DNA of 64,000 bases from JAAYUD01 sp041907665 (GCA_041907665.1 JAYRGW010000010.1:1-64000); one strand, 5' to 3'. Positions 25,233 through 35,303 are shown, counted from the first letter of the stretch. Translations and numbers: made by a program. The notes: generated by a model not told the origin, from the sequence alone.

Positions 25233-27200
25233 ATGAAGCATATAAATCCACCATACTTGTGCGATCCCAAATTATTGTTGTTTCTGTTATCATCGTACTT
25301 GTTTCTGACAATCAATGTTTGCGCACAAAACAAAGAAAAAGCACCCATTGTCATAGTCAGCTCATACAATCCGGATGCACAAAATATGTCGTCCTATATA
25401 TCCAATTTCTTTACTGAATACAAAAAGAAAGAAATTGATCGAGATATCATCATCGAAAATATGAATTGCAAAGCGCTCTCCGAATCGCCCAAATGGAGCC
25501 AAATGATGAAAGATATTTTGAATAAATACGCTTCATATAGACCAAAGCCAGCGCTCATGATACTGCTGGGGCAAGAAGCATTTACCGCATACTTGTCTCA
25601 GTCGGTGCACGGATTGCCTCATATTCCCATTATGGCTGCAATGGTCACCCGCAACACGCTGCGATTTCCAAAAGGGAAGTTTGATCCCGCAAATATAGAA
25701 ATAAAGTGCGAGGACGTCATGGCTCTTGCTAAGCCTTATAATATTGTAGGAGGATACCTTTACGAATACAATGTAGACAAGAACATTCAACTCATCAAAA
25801 AGTTATATCCGAAGACTAAAAAGATAGCTTTTCTTACAGACAACAGCTGCGGCGGTATATGTCAACATGCCTTTATCAATCAAGAGATGAAGAAGCATCC
25901 CGAATACGAATATCTACCGCTGGACGGACGTAAAAATACGGTTTATTCGATGATAAGCCAGTTGACTAAGCTACATGATAAAACAGTATTGGTATTGGGC
26001 AGTTGGCGAATGGATAAGAACGAAGGATTCTTCTTGCACAATACCGTCTATTTGATGAAAGATGTAAATTCTAAACTACCGGTATTCTCTATCTCTACTA
26101 TCGGAATAGGAAACTGGGCTATAGGAGGCTATACCCCTTGCTATCGCAATACCGGAAAAGATCTGGCAAACGATGCATACCGCTACATCAATCAGAAAGA
26201 CCATGGCGATGTGAAGATCAACATCCTACCGCTCAATCATTTGTTCGATGCGCGGGTATTGGCACAAAATCATATTGAGACCAAACTATTGCCCAAGTAT
26301 GCTCAGTATATCAATCAGCCGGAAAGCTTTTGGAAGAGGTATGAGAACCTTATGATAATCATATCAATCGCTTTTATTATTCTATCCGGCATTATTTTAA
26401 TCCTTATCTATTTCCTTATCAAGACCAATGCATTGAAGAATGCTCTTCTCGTTTCGCAAAAGGAACTGATGGAAGCAAAAGAGAAGGCAGAAGAGGCAGC
26501 AAAGTTGGAAAAGGCTTTTGTTGCCAATATGAGCCACGAAATACGAACCCCACTCAATGCGATTGTAGGTTTTACGAATCTACTCACAACTTCGGATGTT
26601 CCAGATGACCAGAAAGAAGAGTTCAAAACAATTATTCAACAGAACTCTAACCTCTTATTGAATCTTATCAACGACGTATTGGACCTTTCCCGACTCGAAG
26701 TAAACTATATAAAATTCAATTACGAGAACGAAGATATTGTGGGGCTATGCAAATCGCTTCTGCTCACCGAACAAACGGCTCATCCTTCTAACTTAGAATA
26801 TATATTTGAATCACCGCTAACAGAATATGTAGCACCGATTGACATGAAGCATATACAGCAGATTTTAATTAACCTATTGACCAATGCCAACAAATTTACA
26901 AAAGAAGGAAGCATTACATTATCGTTCAATGTGGACACTAAAAAGAAACAGATGCTATTTGCTGTAAAAGATACAGGTTGCGGAATTCCTCCAGAAAAGA
27001 GAAAAACCATATTCGAACGCTTTACCAAACTAAATGCTTATGCACAAGGTTTCGGACTAGGACTTTCTATTTGTAGAATAGCAGTAGAACGTTTCGGAGG
27101 TAAAATTTGGGTAGACCCTGATTACAATAAGGGAGCATGCTTCAGATTCTATATTCCGATCATACCTAAAGCACAAGTTGAGGCGCAAAAGATTTCATAA
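25233..27200 (+). CDS. Sensor histidine kinase with large periplasmic sensor
   Basis: A 655-residue membrane kinase. It has a signal or membrane segment in the first 35 residues, then a periplasmic region (about 40-365) with the look of a periplasmic-binding-protein fold (KAPIVIVSSYNPDAQNMSSY, ALMILLGQEAFTAY, KIAFLTDNSCGG). A membrane helix (about 370-395), a coiled linker, and a classical H box VANMSHEIRTPLNAIVGF with His near residue 434 follow, then the ATPase motifs NLLTNANKFT, DTGCGIP and GFGLGLSIC. There is no receiver or DNA-binding domain and no regulator gene adjacent, so the partner is unlinked. Its 3' end overlaps glycerate kinase by 35 bases tail to tail. Confidence 0.92.
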   Translation: MKHINPPYLCDPKLLLFLLSSYLFLTINVCAQNKEKAPIVIVSSYNPDAQNMSSYISNFFTEYKKKEIDRDIIIENMNCKALSESPKWSQMMKDILNKYASYRPKPALMILLGQEAFTAYLSQSVHGLPHIPIMAAMVTRNTLRFPKGKFDPANIEIKCEDVMALAKPYNIVGGYLYEYNVDKNIQLIKKLYPKTKKIAFLTDNSCGGICQHAFINQEMKKHPEYEYLPLDGRKNTVYSMISQLTKLHDKTVLVLGSWRMDKNEGFFLHNTVYLMKDVNSKLPVFSISTIGIGNWAIGGYTPCYRNTGKDLANDAYRYINQKDHGDVKINILPLNHLFDARVLAQNHIETKLLPKYAQYINQPESFWKRYENLMIIISIAFIILSGIILILIYFLIKTNALKNALLVSQKELMEAKEKAEEAAKLEKAFVANMSHEIRTPLNAIVGFTNLLTTSDVPDDQKEEFKTIIQQNSNLLLNLINDVLDLSRLEVNYIKFNYENEDIVGLCKSLLLTEQTAHPSNLEYIFESPLTEYVAPIDMKHIQQILINLLTNANKFTKEGSITLSFNVDTKKKQMLFAVKDTGCGIPPEKRKTIFERFTKLNAYAQGFGLGLSICRIAVERFGGKIWVDPDYNKGACFRFYIPIIPKAQVEAQKIS

Positions 27201-28311
27201 TCTTTTCGGCTGTTTTCATCACCTGTACATAGGCATATTCAGGCTTCAAAGCTAATGCAATATCTATATCGGAACGATTAATGCAAAGTACATCTTTAAA
27301 GCCGCTGGATAAGAGAAGCTCTTTGTCTGTTACCTTTCCTGCTATGGCAACTACATCTTTACGATATAGTGCAGAACGTCTCAATACACCAAATGGGACC
27401 TTGCCCATCAAGGTCTGGCGGTCTATCGAACCTTCACCGGTAATTATAAAGTCAGTATCGGTTATTAATCGGTCAAAGTCTAGAGCATCGAGCAACAAAT
27501 CAACGCCCGATTTAAAGCTGGCATTCATAAAACTTCTTAAAGCAAAGCCCACCCCACCGGCAGCTCCTGTACCTGACATATTGGAATAATCTTGCCCCAA
27601 ACACTTAGCTACAACTTCAGCAAAATGACGAAGTCCTTCATCCAGATCTTCGACCATGCGAGGAGTTGCCCCCTTTTGTGGAGCAAAAACATAAGCTGCC
27701 CCATGCTCTCCATACAGTGGATTTGTTACGTCAACGGCAACAGTGATGTGACAATCGGTAGGAAACCTCCTTCTAAGCTTCTGATCAATATACTCCGTTT
27801 GCTTCAAAGCCTTTGCGTTATTGTCTACAGGTCTACCGGACTTATCATAAAACCGATAACCCAAGGCCTGTAACATACCTATACCGGCATCGTTGGTAGC
27901 ACTCCCGCCCACGGCTATTACTAATTGCCGACACCCTCCGTCTATCGCATCTGCTATCTGTTCGCCCAATCCAAAAGAGGTCGTCATCAGCGGATTGCGT
28001 TCTGCAACCGATAATAAAGTCAAACCACACGTTTTGGCCATTTCCAATATCGCAGTCTTGCCATCGGCAGATATGCCATAAGAAGTCTTTATGGGACGCA
28101 TCAAAGGGTCGTGTGCTGTAATAGACACCGTCTTTATTGCATTATTCACTTCAAACATCGCCTCAAGCGTTCCTTCACCTCCATCTGCAATAGGCAATGC
28201 AATAACTTCTGCCCATGGACAGATATTCAAGATACCTTCTTCAGCAGCCTTTTCCACTTCGGTAGACGACAAGCATCCCTTAAATGAATCAATAGCAAGA
28301 ATTATTTTCAT
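27166..28311 (-). CDS. glxK: Glycerate kinase
   Basis: Phosphorylates D-glycerate with ATP, feeding it into glycolysis or serine metabolism. The 381-residue protein shows the GlxK/GarK family blocks: N-terminal IILAIDSFKGCLSSTEVEKA, AVGGSATNDAGIGMLQALG, GTGAAGGVGFALRSF and TGEGSIDRQTLMGKVP. Length is normal. It ends inside the last codons of the opposite kinase gene. No other glyoxylate or glycerate genes are nearby. Confidence 0.95.
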   Translation of the reverse strand: MKIILAIDSFKGCLSSTEVEKAAEEGILNICPWAEVIALPIADGGEGTLEAMFEVNNAIKTVSITAHDPLMRPIKTSYGISADGKTAILEMAKTCGLTLLSVAERNPLMTTSFGLGEQIADAIDGGCRQLVIAVGGSATNDAGIGMLQALGYRFYDKSGRPVDNNAKALKQTEYIDQKLRRRFPTDCHITVAVDVTNPLYGEHGAAYVFAPQKGATPRMVEDLDEGLRHFAEVVAKCLGQDYSNMSGTGAAGGVGFALRSFMNASFKSGVDLLLDALDFDRLITDTDFIITGEGSIDRQTLMGKVPFGVLRRSALYRKDVVAIAGKVTDKELLLSSGFKDVLCINRSDIDIALALKPEYAYVQVMKTAEKIMKSFAPQLVL

Positions 28312-28479
28312 TGTATCCTTTTATGATTGAGACAGCATATATTGTCTTATAAGATCGCAACGCAAAGTAAAGGATAATTTCTCTTATTTGTACACTCAAG
28401 ATAAAGCTTTTTAATCAGTAGTAAAACAAGTTTGTCACAAATTATTAAAAAGAGAGTTTATTTAAGTCGTACTATTTGG

Positions 28480-28508
28480 TTGATAATAGATTATTTTCTC
28501 TATTTTTG
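28480..28508 (+). promoter_or_regulatory. Promoter of the aldo/keto reductase operon
   Basis: TTG at 28480-28482, 18-base spacer, then TATTTTTG at 28501-28508, 39 bases before the start codon. Good Bacteroides-type match. Confidence 0.6.
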
Positions 28509-28547
28509 TATTAAATCAAAATGCGATAATAGCAAAACTAATATAGG

Positions 28548-29924
28548 ATGAACAAAAAACATATCAATCGACGTGATTTTCTTAAAGCCATAGGGGTCGG
28601 TTCTGTCATCACGACCGCTGCTATTTATGGTTGCAATACCAAAGAAAGTAATGGAGACGTTCCTATCGGTAAAATGACTTATCGAACCAATCGAAATTCG
28701 GGCGATAAAGTTTCTATCTTGGGATATGGTTGTATGAGGCTTCCGACTAAGCCTAAAATAAAAGAAGATGATGACGATGTGATTGATCAGGAAATGGTGA
28801 ACAAACTGACAGACTATGCAATTGTCCATGGCATTAACTACTTTGACACATCGCCCCGTTATTGCCAGGGCAAGTCCGAAGAGTCTATAGGCATTGCACT
28901 AAAAAAACATCCACGCAGCAAATTTCTTGTCGCAACTAAATTGTCCAATTTCATTGACGACGACGACGCTCCGGCTACACGCGAAGCATCGATGGAAATG
29001 TATCACAATTCTTTCAAGCTGCTGCAGGTCAATCATATCGATTATTATTTGTTGCATGCTATCGGTCGCAGTATAGAAGACTACCAGAAGCGTTTCATAA
29101 ACAATGGTATGCTCGATTTCTTGATCGAAGAACGCAAAGCCGGTCGCATTAGAAATTTAGGATTCTCATTTCATGGCAACCCGCAAGTCTTCGATTATGC
29201 CTTGTCCATGCACAATAAAGCACATTGGGATTTCGTTCAGATCCAACTCAATTACTTTGACTGGGAACATGCATCCAAAGATGATGTCAATGCCAATTAT
29301 TTATACGCCCAACTGGAGAAACGCCACATTCAATCTGTTATTATGGAACCGCTTCGCGGGGGACGTTTGGCTAAGATAGAATTTCATTTGCTTGAGAAAC
29401 TGAAACAAATACGCCCCAATGACTCGGCCGCTGCATGGGCTTTCAGATATGCCGGCTCCTACCCGGATGTACTGACGGTATTGAGCGGTATGACATATAT
29501 GGAGAATCTTCAAGAAAATATAAAGACCTACTCCCCTCTTCTGCCTGTTGACAATAAAGAGAAAGCGCTACTCAACGACATTGTCAATGGTATCAGCAAA
29601 TTCCCTTATATAGGTTGCACCGGTTGCAAATATTGCATGCCTTGCCCATACGGGCTCGATATACCGGGCATTTTCGGTCAATATAACAAATGCCTTGACG
29701 AAGGAAACTATCCTGCAGATATTCAAGATAAAGATTATCGAAAAGCTCGACGTGATTTCCTGCTCGGATTAGACCGTGCCGTGCCACGTCAACGACAACC
29801 TCAGAATTGTGTCAATTGTGGCGCTTGCCTACCGAAGTGTCCACAACACATAGAGATACCTACCGAAATGGAAAAGATAGACCAGTTTACCAATAAGCTG
29901 AAATTACAAAGTACAGAACTCTAA
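28548..29924 (+). CDS. Tat-exported aldo/keto reductase with 4Fe-4S clusters
   Basis: A 458-residue redox enzyme. The N-terminus has a twin-arginine motif (NRRDFLKAIG) and ends in a possible lipobox (AAIYGC), so it is probably exported folded and perhaps lipid-anchored. The aldo/keto reductase barrel (about 45-330) keeps the active-site Asp and Tyr (YFDTSPRYCQGKSEESIG), Lys (VATKLS) and His (YYLLHAIG). Then come CTGCKYCMPCPYG (about 356) and CVNCGACLPKCP (about 420) for iron-sulfur clusters. It is followed after 11 bases by an iron-sulfur membrane protein that could supply electrons. The substrate is not known. Confidence 0.9.
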   Translation: MNKKHINRRDFLKAIGVGSVITTAAIYGCNTKESNGDVPIGKMTYRTNRNSGDKVSILGYGCMRLPTKPKIKEDDDDVIDQEMVNKLTDYAIVHGINYFDTSPRYCQGKSEESIGIALKKHPRSKFLVATKLSNFIDDDDAPATREASMEMYHNSFKLLQVNHIDYYLLHAIGRSIEDYQKRFINNGMLDFLIEERKAGRIRNLGFSFHGNPQVFDYALSMHNKAHWDFVQIQLNYFDWEHASKDDVNANYLYAQLEKRHIQSVIMEPLRGGRLAKIEFHLLEKLKQIRPNDSAAAWAFRYAGSYPDVLTVLSGMTYMENLQENIKTYSPLLPVDNKEKALLNDIVNGISKFPYIGCTGCKYCMPCPYGLDIPGIFGQYNKCLDEGNYPADIQDKDYRKARRDFLLGLDRAVPRQRQPQNCVNCGACLPKCPQHIEIPTEMEKIDQFTNKLKLQSTEL

Positions 29925-29935
29925 AAAAAGCAAAT

Positions 29936-31444
29936 ATGTTACGAAAGATAAGAATCACACTCGAAATCATATTTTTTGTATTTATCACGTTGTTATTTCT
30001 TGATTTCACAGGGATTATACGGACCTATTTCAGTTGGATGGCAAAGATTCAACTTTTGCCAGCTATCTTGGCGGTAAATGTTGTTACTGTCATAGTACTA
30101 TTGGTCTTAACACTACTGTTCGGACGCATCTATTGTTCGATTATTTGTCCTTTAGGTGCTTTCCAAGATATTATCTCGCATATCCGTGGCAAGATAAAAC
30201 GCAACCGCTTCTTCTTTTCGAGTGAAAAGAAGATTTTGCGAAGCCTCGTTCTCATTGCATTCATTATATTGTTAGTTGCAGGTTTCGGATCCATTGCCGG
30301 ACTTATAGAACCCTATAGTGCATACGGCAGGATCGCTTCAAACATATTCGGCCCCATCTATCAATTTGGAAACGATTTCTTAGCATATATTGCCGAGAGA
30401 TTGAACAGCTATGCTTTCTATCAGGCTCATTATGTATGGTTGAAAAGTATCATACCTCTATTGATCGCGGTACTGACGATAATTACCGTGGGAGTACTGG
30501 CTGCCCGAAACGGCCGTACATACTGCAACACGATTTGTCCGGTAGGAACACTCCTCGGATTCGTTTCGCGTTTTTCTCTCTTCAAGATAAGTATTGATAC
30601 TACAAGATGCAACAGCTGCCAGCTTTGCGCTAAGAACTGCAAATCGTCGTGCATCAATAGCGACACACACGAAATAGACTATAGTCGATGTGTAGTGTGT
30701 ATGAATTGTACAGGAAAATGCCACAAGAATGCCATTCAATACAAATTCATGCCATCGAAAAGTATTAAAGTTGAGAAAAAGAAAACAATCGAAGAACATA
30801 TAAAAACAGACGCTGAGGCTTCTCGTCGCACATTTTTGAGTATGGCGGGTATAGTAACTGTTGCAACTGCCATAAAAGCACAGAAAAAGAATATTGATGG
30901 CGGTTTGGCCGCAATAAAAAATAAAGAAGTGCCTCATCGCAAGACAGAACTCGTTCCTCCTGGTTCATTTAGCGCCGCTCATCTGGCCGAACATTGTACG
31001 GCATGTCAGTTGTGCATTTCAGAATGTCCCAATCAGGTATTGCATCCTTCAAATGGACTATCGACATTAATGCAGCCAGAAATGCAATTTAAAGATGGTG
31101 CTTGCCGTCCGGAGTGCACACGATGCTCGCACGTATGTCCCACTGGAGCGATTCGCCCAATAACTCGTGCCGAGAAATCGTCTATTCAAATAGGACATGC
31201 CGTATGGATAGGCAAGAACTGTTTGATCAATACAGACGGTATCACCTGCGGAAACTGCGCTCGCCATTGTCCGAATGGCGCGATTCAAATGATGATGAAA
31301 AACCCTAACGACGACTATTCGCCCAAGATACCCGTTGTGGATACGACCCGTTGCATCGGTTGCGGTATGTGCGAATCGGTTTGTCCTGCGCGTCCTTTTA
31401 GTGCCATCTATGTAGAAGGACACTTAGTACATAAACACATTTAG
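29936..31444 (+). CDS. NapH/NapG-like polyferredoxin membrane protein
   Basis: 502 residues. The first 210 form a NapH/CcoG-like membrane part with four to five helices and the CxxxCP motifs IICPLGAFQDI and TICPVGTLLGF. Cluster motifs CNSCQLCAKNC and CVVCMNCTGKC follow. Near residue 296 a twin-arginine-like segment SRRTFLSMAG appears inside the protein, followed by a hydrophobic stretch and a NapG-like ferredoxin part with about four more clusters (CTACQLCISECP, CTRCSHVCP, CGNCARHCP, CIGCGMCESVCP). It therefore looks like NapH and NapG fused. It most likely takes electrons from quinol to the preceding reductase. Its stop overlaps the next, opposite gene by 4 bases. Confidence 0.88.
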   Translation: MLRKIRITLEIIFFVFITLLFLDFTGIIRTYFSWMAKIQLLPAILAVNVVTVIVLLVLTLLFGRIYCSIICPLGAFQDIISHIRGKIKRNRFFFSSEKKILRSLVLIAFIILLVAGFGSIAGLIEPYSAYGRIASNIFGPIYQFGNDFLAYIAERLNSYAFYQAHYVWLKSIIPLLIAVLTIITVGVLAARNGRTYCNTICPVGTLLGFVSRFSLFKISIDTTRCNSCQLCAKNCKSSCINSDTHEIDYSRCVVCMNCTGKCHKNAIQYKFMPSKSIKVEKKKTIEEHIKTDAEASRRTFLSMAGIVTVATAIKAQKKNIDGGLAAIKNKEVPHRKTELVPPGSFSAAHLAEHCTACQLCISECPNQVLHPSNGLSTLMQPEMQFKDGACRPECTRCSHVCPTGAIRPITRAEKSSIQIGHAVWIGKNCLINTDGITCGNCARHCPNGAIQMMMKNPNDDYSPKIPVVDTTRCIGCGMCESVCPARPFSAIYVEGHLVHKHI

Positions 31445-32187
31445 CGTTCTTCTCGCTGTTTAAGTATTTGTTTCAATTCTACAGCATCCTCAAAATAGCC
31501 ATCGAGTATGCTGTAGAATTTTTCGTTATGCCCCCTTACTATGAGATGAGTCAATTCGTGTGCCACCACATATTCGATACAACGCAAGGGTTTCATTGCT
31601 AGATTGATGCTAAAATGAACATGGTGAGTACGTACGTTGCAACTCCCCCACAATGTTTGAGCCTGATTGACCTGGACATGGTATACCTTAACCTTTAGTA
31701 TATTCTCCCACTTGGTCACGAGAGGTGGAAGAATGACATACAACTGCCTACGATACCATTCACGCATCAATGCTTTTCTCATTTCGGCAGTATATTGAGG
31801 TCTACAATAGATATTGATTTTTTCGTCTTCAACCTCAATTTTGGGAGGTTTTTCTCTATTCATAACACACAACGTATACGTATTTCCTAAAAAGGAAACC
31901 GTATCTCCCGTCAGAAACTCTTTATCATCGACCTGAATCAGCTTCTCCATTCTTGCTTTATTCGCTCTGATCCAATCTATTTTACTGACCAAGAAGTCTT
32001 TTATCTGTTTATCGGTCATAATTGCCGGAGCTGATAAATGAATCCGGGCATTGTCTTTCGATATTGACAATCGGATTGTTTTAATCAATTTACGTTCAAC
32101 TTCAACAACAAAATCATCCAATTGCAATGCAAACTTCTTATTATAATGCAACGAATTTATATCGGCTATTTGTTTTTTACGAACCAT
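31441..32187 (-). CDS. YgjP-like (DUF45/M48-type) metallopeptidase
   Basis: A 248-residue cytoplasmic protein with the zinc-peptidase motif HELTHL near residue 210 (within VVAHELTHL) and a third ligand region RGHNEKFYSIL. It also has the family block LWGSCNVRTHHVHFSINLAM. YgjP-like proteins often lie beside type I restriction or helicase genes, but here it is isolated. The start at MVRKKQIADI is chosen because a -7 promoter element lies 20 bases upstream; a longer frame to 32217 would run across it. Confidence 0.88.
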   Translation of the reverse strand: MVRKKQIADINSLHYNKKFALQLDDFVVEVERKLIKTIRLSISKDNARIHLSAPAIMTDKQIKDFLVSKIDWIRANKARMEKLIQVDDKEFLTGDTVSFLGNTYTLCVMNREKPPKIEVEDEKINIYCRPQYTAEMRKALMREWYRRQLYVILPPLVTKWENILKVKVYHVQVNQAQTLWGSCNVRTHHVHFSINLAMKPLRCIEYVVAHELTHLIVRGHNEKFYSILDGYFEDAVELKQILKQREER

Positions 32188-32206
32188 TAAGTATACTTTA
32201 TGAATA

Positions 32207-32214
32207 CAAAGATA
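32207..32214 (-). promoter_or_regulatory. -7 element for the YgjP-like gene
   Basis: Minus-strand TATCTTTG, 20 bases before the preferred start. Confidence 0.45.
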
Positions 32215-32307
32215 CAAATTAGAACATTAGCATCCATCAAAAAGCACTGATAATGCATCTTTGGGCATTCATTCATTACAAAAAGACAACGTCTATATCC
32301 TACTAAT

Positions 32308-32385
32308 TTGTCGTATGTTAGTTTTTTCAGTGACGTCCATACGTTTTCAGAAAAACATAAGGACGTTATCATTTTTAGGTCCATA
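32308..32385. repeat. Dispersed palindromic repeat, family A, copy 2 (rearranged)
   Basis: The left arm TTGTCGTATGTTAGTTTTTT matches the other copies, but the right arm is replaced by AAAAACATAAGGACGTTATC. That segment instead pairs with the loop word ACGTCCATACGTTTT (two mismatches). The ATTTTTAGG tail is kept. Confidence 0.75.
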
Positions 32386-32547
32386 TGTGGTTTTATGATC
32401 TCATAGTAGAGTAGATGTCATTCGGTAAATACCAATGAATGGGAATAATAAATATTGTGAACGACTGGATTATTCAATAGCTTTTATTTCTGTTTGGTAC
32501 ACCTTTTGTTTTATATTAATCAAATAGGCAACATGATAGATTTTATA

Positions 32548-32555
32548 TATATTTG
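32548..32555 (+). promoter_or_regulatory. -7 element for clpC
   Basis: TATATTTG, 40 bases upstream of the start; AGAAAGGAAAATA near the start supplies the ribosome binding region. No CIRCE or CtsR-type operator was seen. Confidence 0.5.
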
Positions 32556-32595
32556 TTGCGAGTTTCGAAACAAATAAGTAGAAAGGAAAATAATT

Positions 32596-35196
32596 ATGAT
32601 TACTCAATTTTCAGAAAGCGTCTCTGAAGTGATTAATTTCAGTAAAGAAGAAGCTAACAGACTGCAAAATCCATACATAGAGCCAGAGCACCTCTTGCTC
32701 GGTCTCATTCGATATAATAGTGGTATTGCCATCCAACTCTTATTAGCACTTAATATTGATTTGGATAGTCTGAAAACGGAATTGGAAGATTATTTAAGAC
32801 AAAAGAAAGATCCATCTTTTGATTCGGATAACGACTTGCAATTTTCGGAGACTTCGTCGCAGATTATTAAATTAAGCATTTTAGAAGCGAGCTTCGCGCA
32901 ACAGCGCATTGCAAACACCGAACATATTTTGCTTGCCATATTAAAAGAAGAAAACAATGTGGCAGCTCAAATATTAATTCAAAATGGTGCAACTTATAAA
33001 AAGATTCTGAGCATGCTACCCTCACGCCCCAATATCAATACATTATTGGCTACTGATAACAAAGACAAGGATGAAGATGGAACAGACGATGATTTTGAAG
33101 TGGTATCAAACTCTAATGATGAAGAAGAGGAGATAAACGTAGATACATCTGTGACTACCCCTATTCAAAAGACTCCATTCCTTGACAAATTTGGAATCGA
33201 TATGACCAAAAATGCAACTGAGGGTAAATATGATCCTGTCGTTGGGCGCGAAAAAGAGATCTTGCGCTTGGAACAAATTTTGTGCCGACGCAAGAAGAAC
33301 AACCCGATACTTATTGGAGAACCTGGAGTTGGAAAGTCCGCAATAGTAGAGGGATTGGCTCAGCAAATTGTAGAAAAGAAAATATCACATGTACTATTCA
33401 ACAAACGCATAGTACAGTTGGATATGGCTACTGTCGTTGCAGGTACCAAATATAGAGGACAGTTTGAAGAACGCATGCAAGGGCTGATGAAAGAGCTTCA
33501 ACAAAATGAAGATATCATCTTGTTTATTGACGAGATACACACTATTATCGGCGCAGGATCGGCTCCTGGTACAATGGATGCAGCAAATATTCTGAAACCT
33601 TCTTTGGCACGTGGCGATATGCAGTGCATCGGAGCTACTACGATAGACGAATATCGTAAGAATATTGAAAAAGATGGCGCACTAGACCGCCGTTTCCAAA
33701 AGGTATTGGTCAACCCGACGACACCCGAAGAGACGCTTCAAATAATGAACAATATCAAAACACGGTATGAAGATCATCACAACGTGTATTATACGGACGA
33801 AGCTTTAGAGGCCTGTGTCAAATTGACAAATAGATATATATCAGATCGTAATTTGCCGGACAAAGCAATAGATGCTCTCGACGAAGCCGGTTCGAGAATA
33901 CATATAACAAATGTGCTCATCCCTACTGAAATAGAGCAACAACGAGAGGCTATCACCGAAATGCAAGAAAAAAAGAAAGCAGCTGTCAAATCTCAGAACT
34001 TTGAATTGGCAGCCAGTTATCGCGATAAAGAACGCAAATTGGAGCTTCAATTGGCTAATATGCAGAAAGAATGGGAGAATAAATTGAAAGGACAACGCAA
34101 AACCGTAACTGCAGATGATATTGCAGATGTGGTTTCGGCAATGTCGGGCATACCAGTTCAACGTATAGCGCAAAGTGAAGGATTACGATTGACAAACTTG
34201 AAAAAGCAGCTTCAATCTGTCATTGTGGCTCAAGACAAAGCGATAGACAAAACGGTGAAAGCAATAATGAGAAACAGAGTCGGCTTAAAAGATCCAAGCA
34301 AACCGATTGGAACATTCATGTTTCTTGGTCCGACCGGAGTGGGTAAAACATATTTGACCAAAGAATTGGCTAAATACATGTTTGGCTCGGAAGATGCTTT
34401 AATCCGTATAGATATGAGTGAGTATATGGAGAAGTATGCTGTATCAAGACTCATCGGAGCGCCTCCCGGATATGTGGGTTATGATGAAGGTGGCCAATTG
34501 ACGGAAAAAGTGAAACGCCGTCCATATTCGATCGTGCTTTTTGATGAAATAGAGAAAGCCCATCCAGACGTATTCAACCTACTGCTTCAGATAATGGATG
34601 AAGGGAGACTCACCGACAGTTATGGGGTAACAATTGATTTCAAAAACACAATCATTATAATGACCTCGAATGTGGGTACTCGTCAAATGAGGGAATTCGG
34701 AAAAGGTATAGGTTTCTCGACCTCTTCTTCGATAAGCGATCAGGAATTGTCTAGGAACTATATACAGAAAGCTTTAAACAAAACTTTCGCTCCCGAATTT
34801 ATCAACCGAATTGACGAAATCATCACTTTCGACCAATTATCGAAAGAAGCCATTTTGAAGATTGTCGATATAGAGCTGGATATTTTATTCAAACGCATAG
34901 AGACACTTAAATACAAAGTGATTGTAGACGATGCTGCCAAATTGTTCTTGGCAGATAAAGGATACGATGTACAATTTGGCGCTCGCCCTCTGAAACGCGT
35001 CATTCAAAATTACATCGAAGACAATATTTCCGAAGCAATCATCTCTGGGCAGGCTAAAGAAGGAGACAGTATTTTAATCACTCACAAAGAGAACGACGAA
35101 GATCTCTCATTGTCGGTAATGAACGCTAAGACCTTGCCTTTACCTACAAGGAAAAGAGCAGTAAAATCTGCCGACAAAGGAGAAACTAAAGTTTAA
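32596..35196 (+). CDS. clpC: ClpC-type ATP-dependent Clp protease ATP-binding subunit
   Basis: A HSP100 unfoldase that feeds proteins into ClpP or disaggregates them. 866 residues: Clp_N repeats (1-150), an acidic linker with a run of Asp/Glu near 155-185, first AAA+ domain with Walker A GEPGVGKS (about 241-248), a middle region with a UVR-like segment (about 435-475) which marks ClpC rather than ClpA or ClpB, and second AAA+ domain with GPTGVGKT (about 576-583) and the YMEKYAVSRLIGAPPGYVGY block. The acidic linker is unusually long. htpG follows, separated by a terminator, forming a chaperone pair. Confidence 0.95.
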   Translation: MITQFSESVSEVINFSKEEANRLQNPYIEPEHLLLGLIRYNSGIAIQLLLALNIDLDSLKTELEDYLRQKKDPSFDSDNDLQFSETSSQIIKLSILEASFAQQRIANTEHILLAILKEENNVAAQILIQNGATYKKILSMLPSRPNINTLLATDNKDKDEDGTDDDFEVVSNSNDEEEEINVDTSVTTPIQKTPFLDKFGIDMTKNATEGKYDPVVGREKEILRLEQILCRRKKNNPILIGEPGVGKSAIVEGLAQQIVEKKISHVLFNKRIVQLDMATVVAGTKYRGQFEERMQGLMKELQQNEDIILFIDEIHTIIGAGSAPGTMDAANILKPSLARGDMQCIGATTIDEYRKNIEKDGALDRRFQKVLVNPTTPEETLQIMNNIKTRYEDHHNVYYTDEALEACVKLTNRYISDRNLPDKAIDALDEAGSRIHITNVLIPTEIEQQREAITEMQEKKKAAVKSQNFELAASYRDKERKLELQLANMQKEWENKLKGQRKTVTADDIADVVSAMSGIPVQRIAQSEGLRLTNLKKQLQSVIVAQDKAIDKTVKAIMRNRVGLKDPSKPIGTFMFLGPTGVGKTYLTKELAKYMFGSEDALIRIDMSEYMEKYAVSRLIGAPPGYVGYDEGGQLTEKVKRRPYSIVLFDEIEKAHPDVFNLLLQIMDEGRLTDSYGVTIDFKNTIIIMTSNVGTRQMREFGKGIGFSTSSSISDQELSRNYIQKALNKTFAPEFINRIDEIITFDQLSKEAILKIVDIELDILFKRIETLKYKVIVDDAAKLFLADKGYDVQFGARPLKRVIQNYIEDNISEAIISGQAKEGDSILITHKENDEDLSLSVMNAKTLPLPTRKRAVKSADKGETKV

Positions 35197-35216
35197 TATA
35201 GATTTATTAACTTTTT

Positions 35217-35251
35217 AATGCCAGACTATTAATAGTCTGGCATTTTTTTTG
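35217..35251 (+). terminator. Intrinsic terminator after clpC
   Basis: Perfect stem ATGCCAGACTATT / AATAGTCTGGCAT with essentially no loop, followed by eight or more T, 20 bases past the stop. Confidence 0.9.
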
Positions 35252-35303
35252 TTATTTAATCTATGAAATATTTTTTGAATAACGATTTAAAATAAATAGT
35301 ATT

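Larger units (their letters stand above)
32215..32595. other. Gap between the YgjP-like gene and clpC
   Basis: About 380 bases with no gene. It contains family A repeat copy 2 (32308-32385) and the clpC -7 element; the rest is plain AT-rich sequence. Confidence 0.55.
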
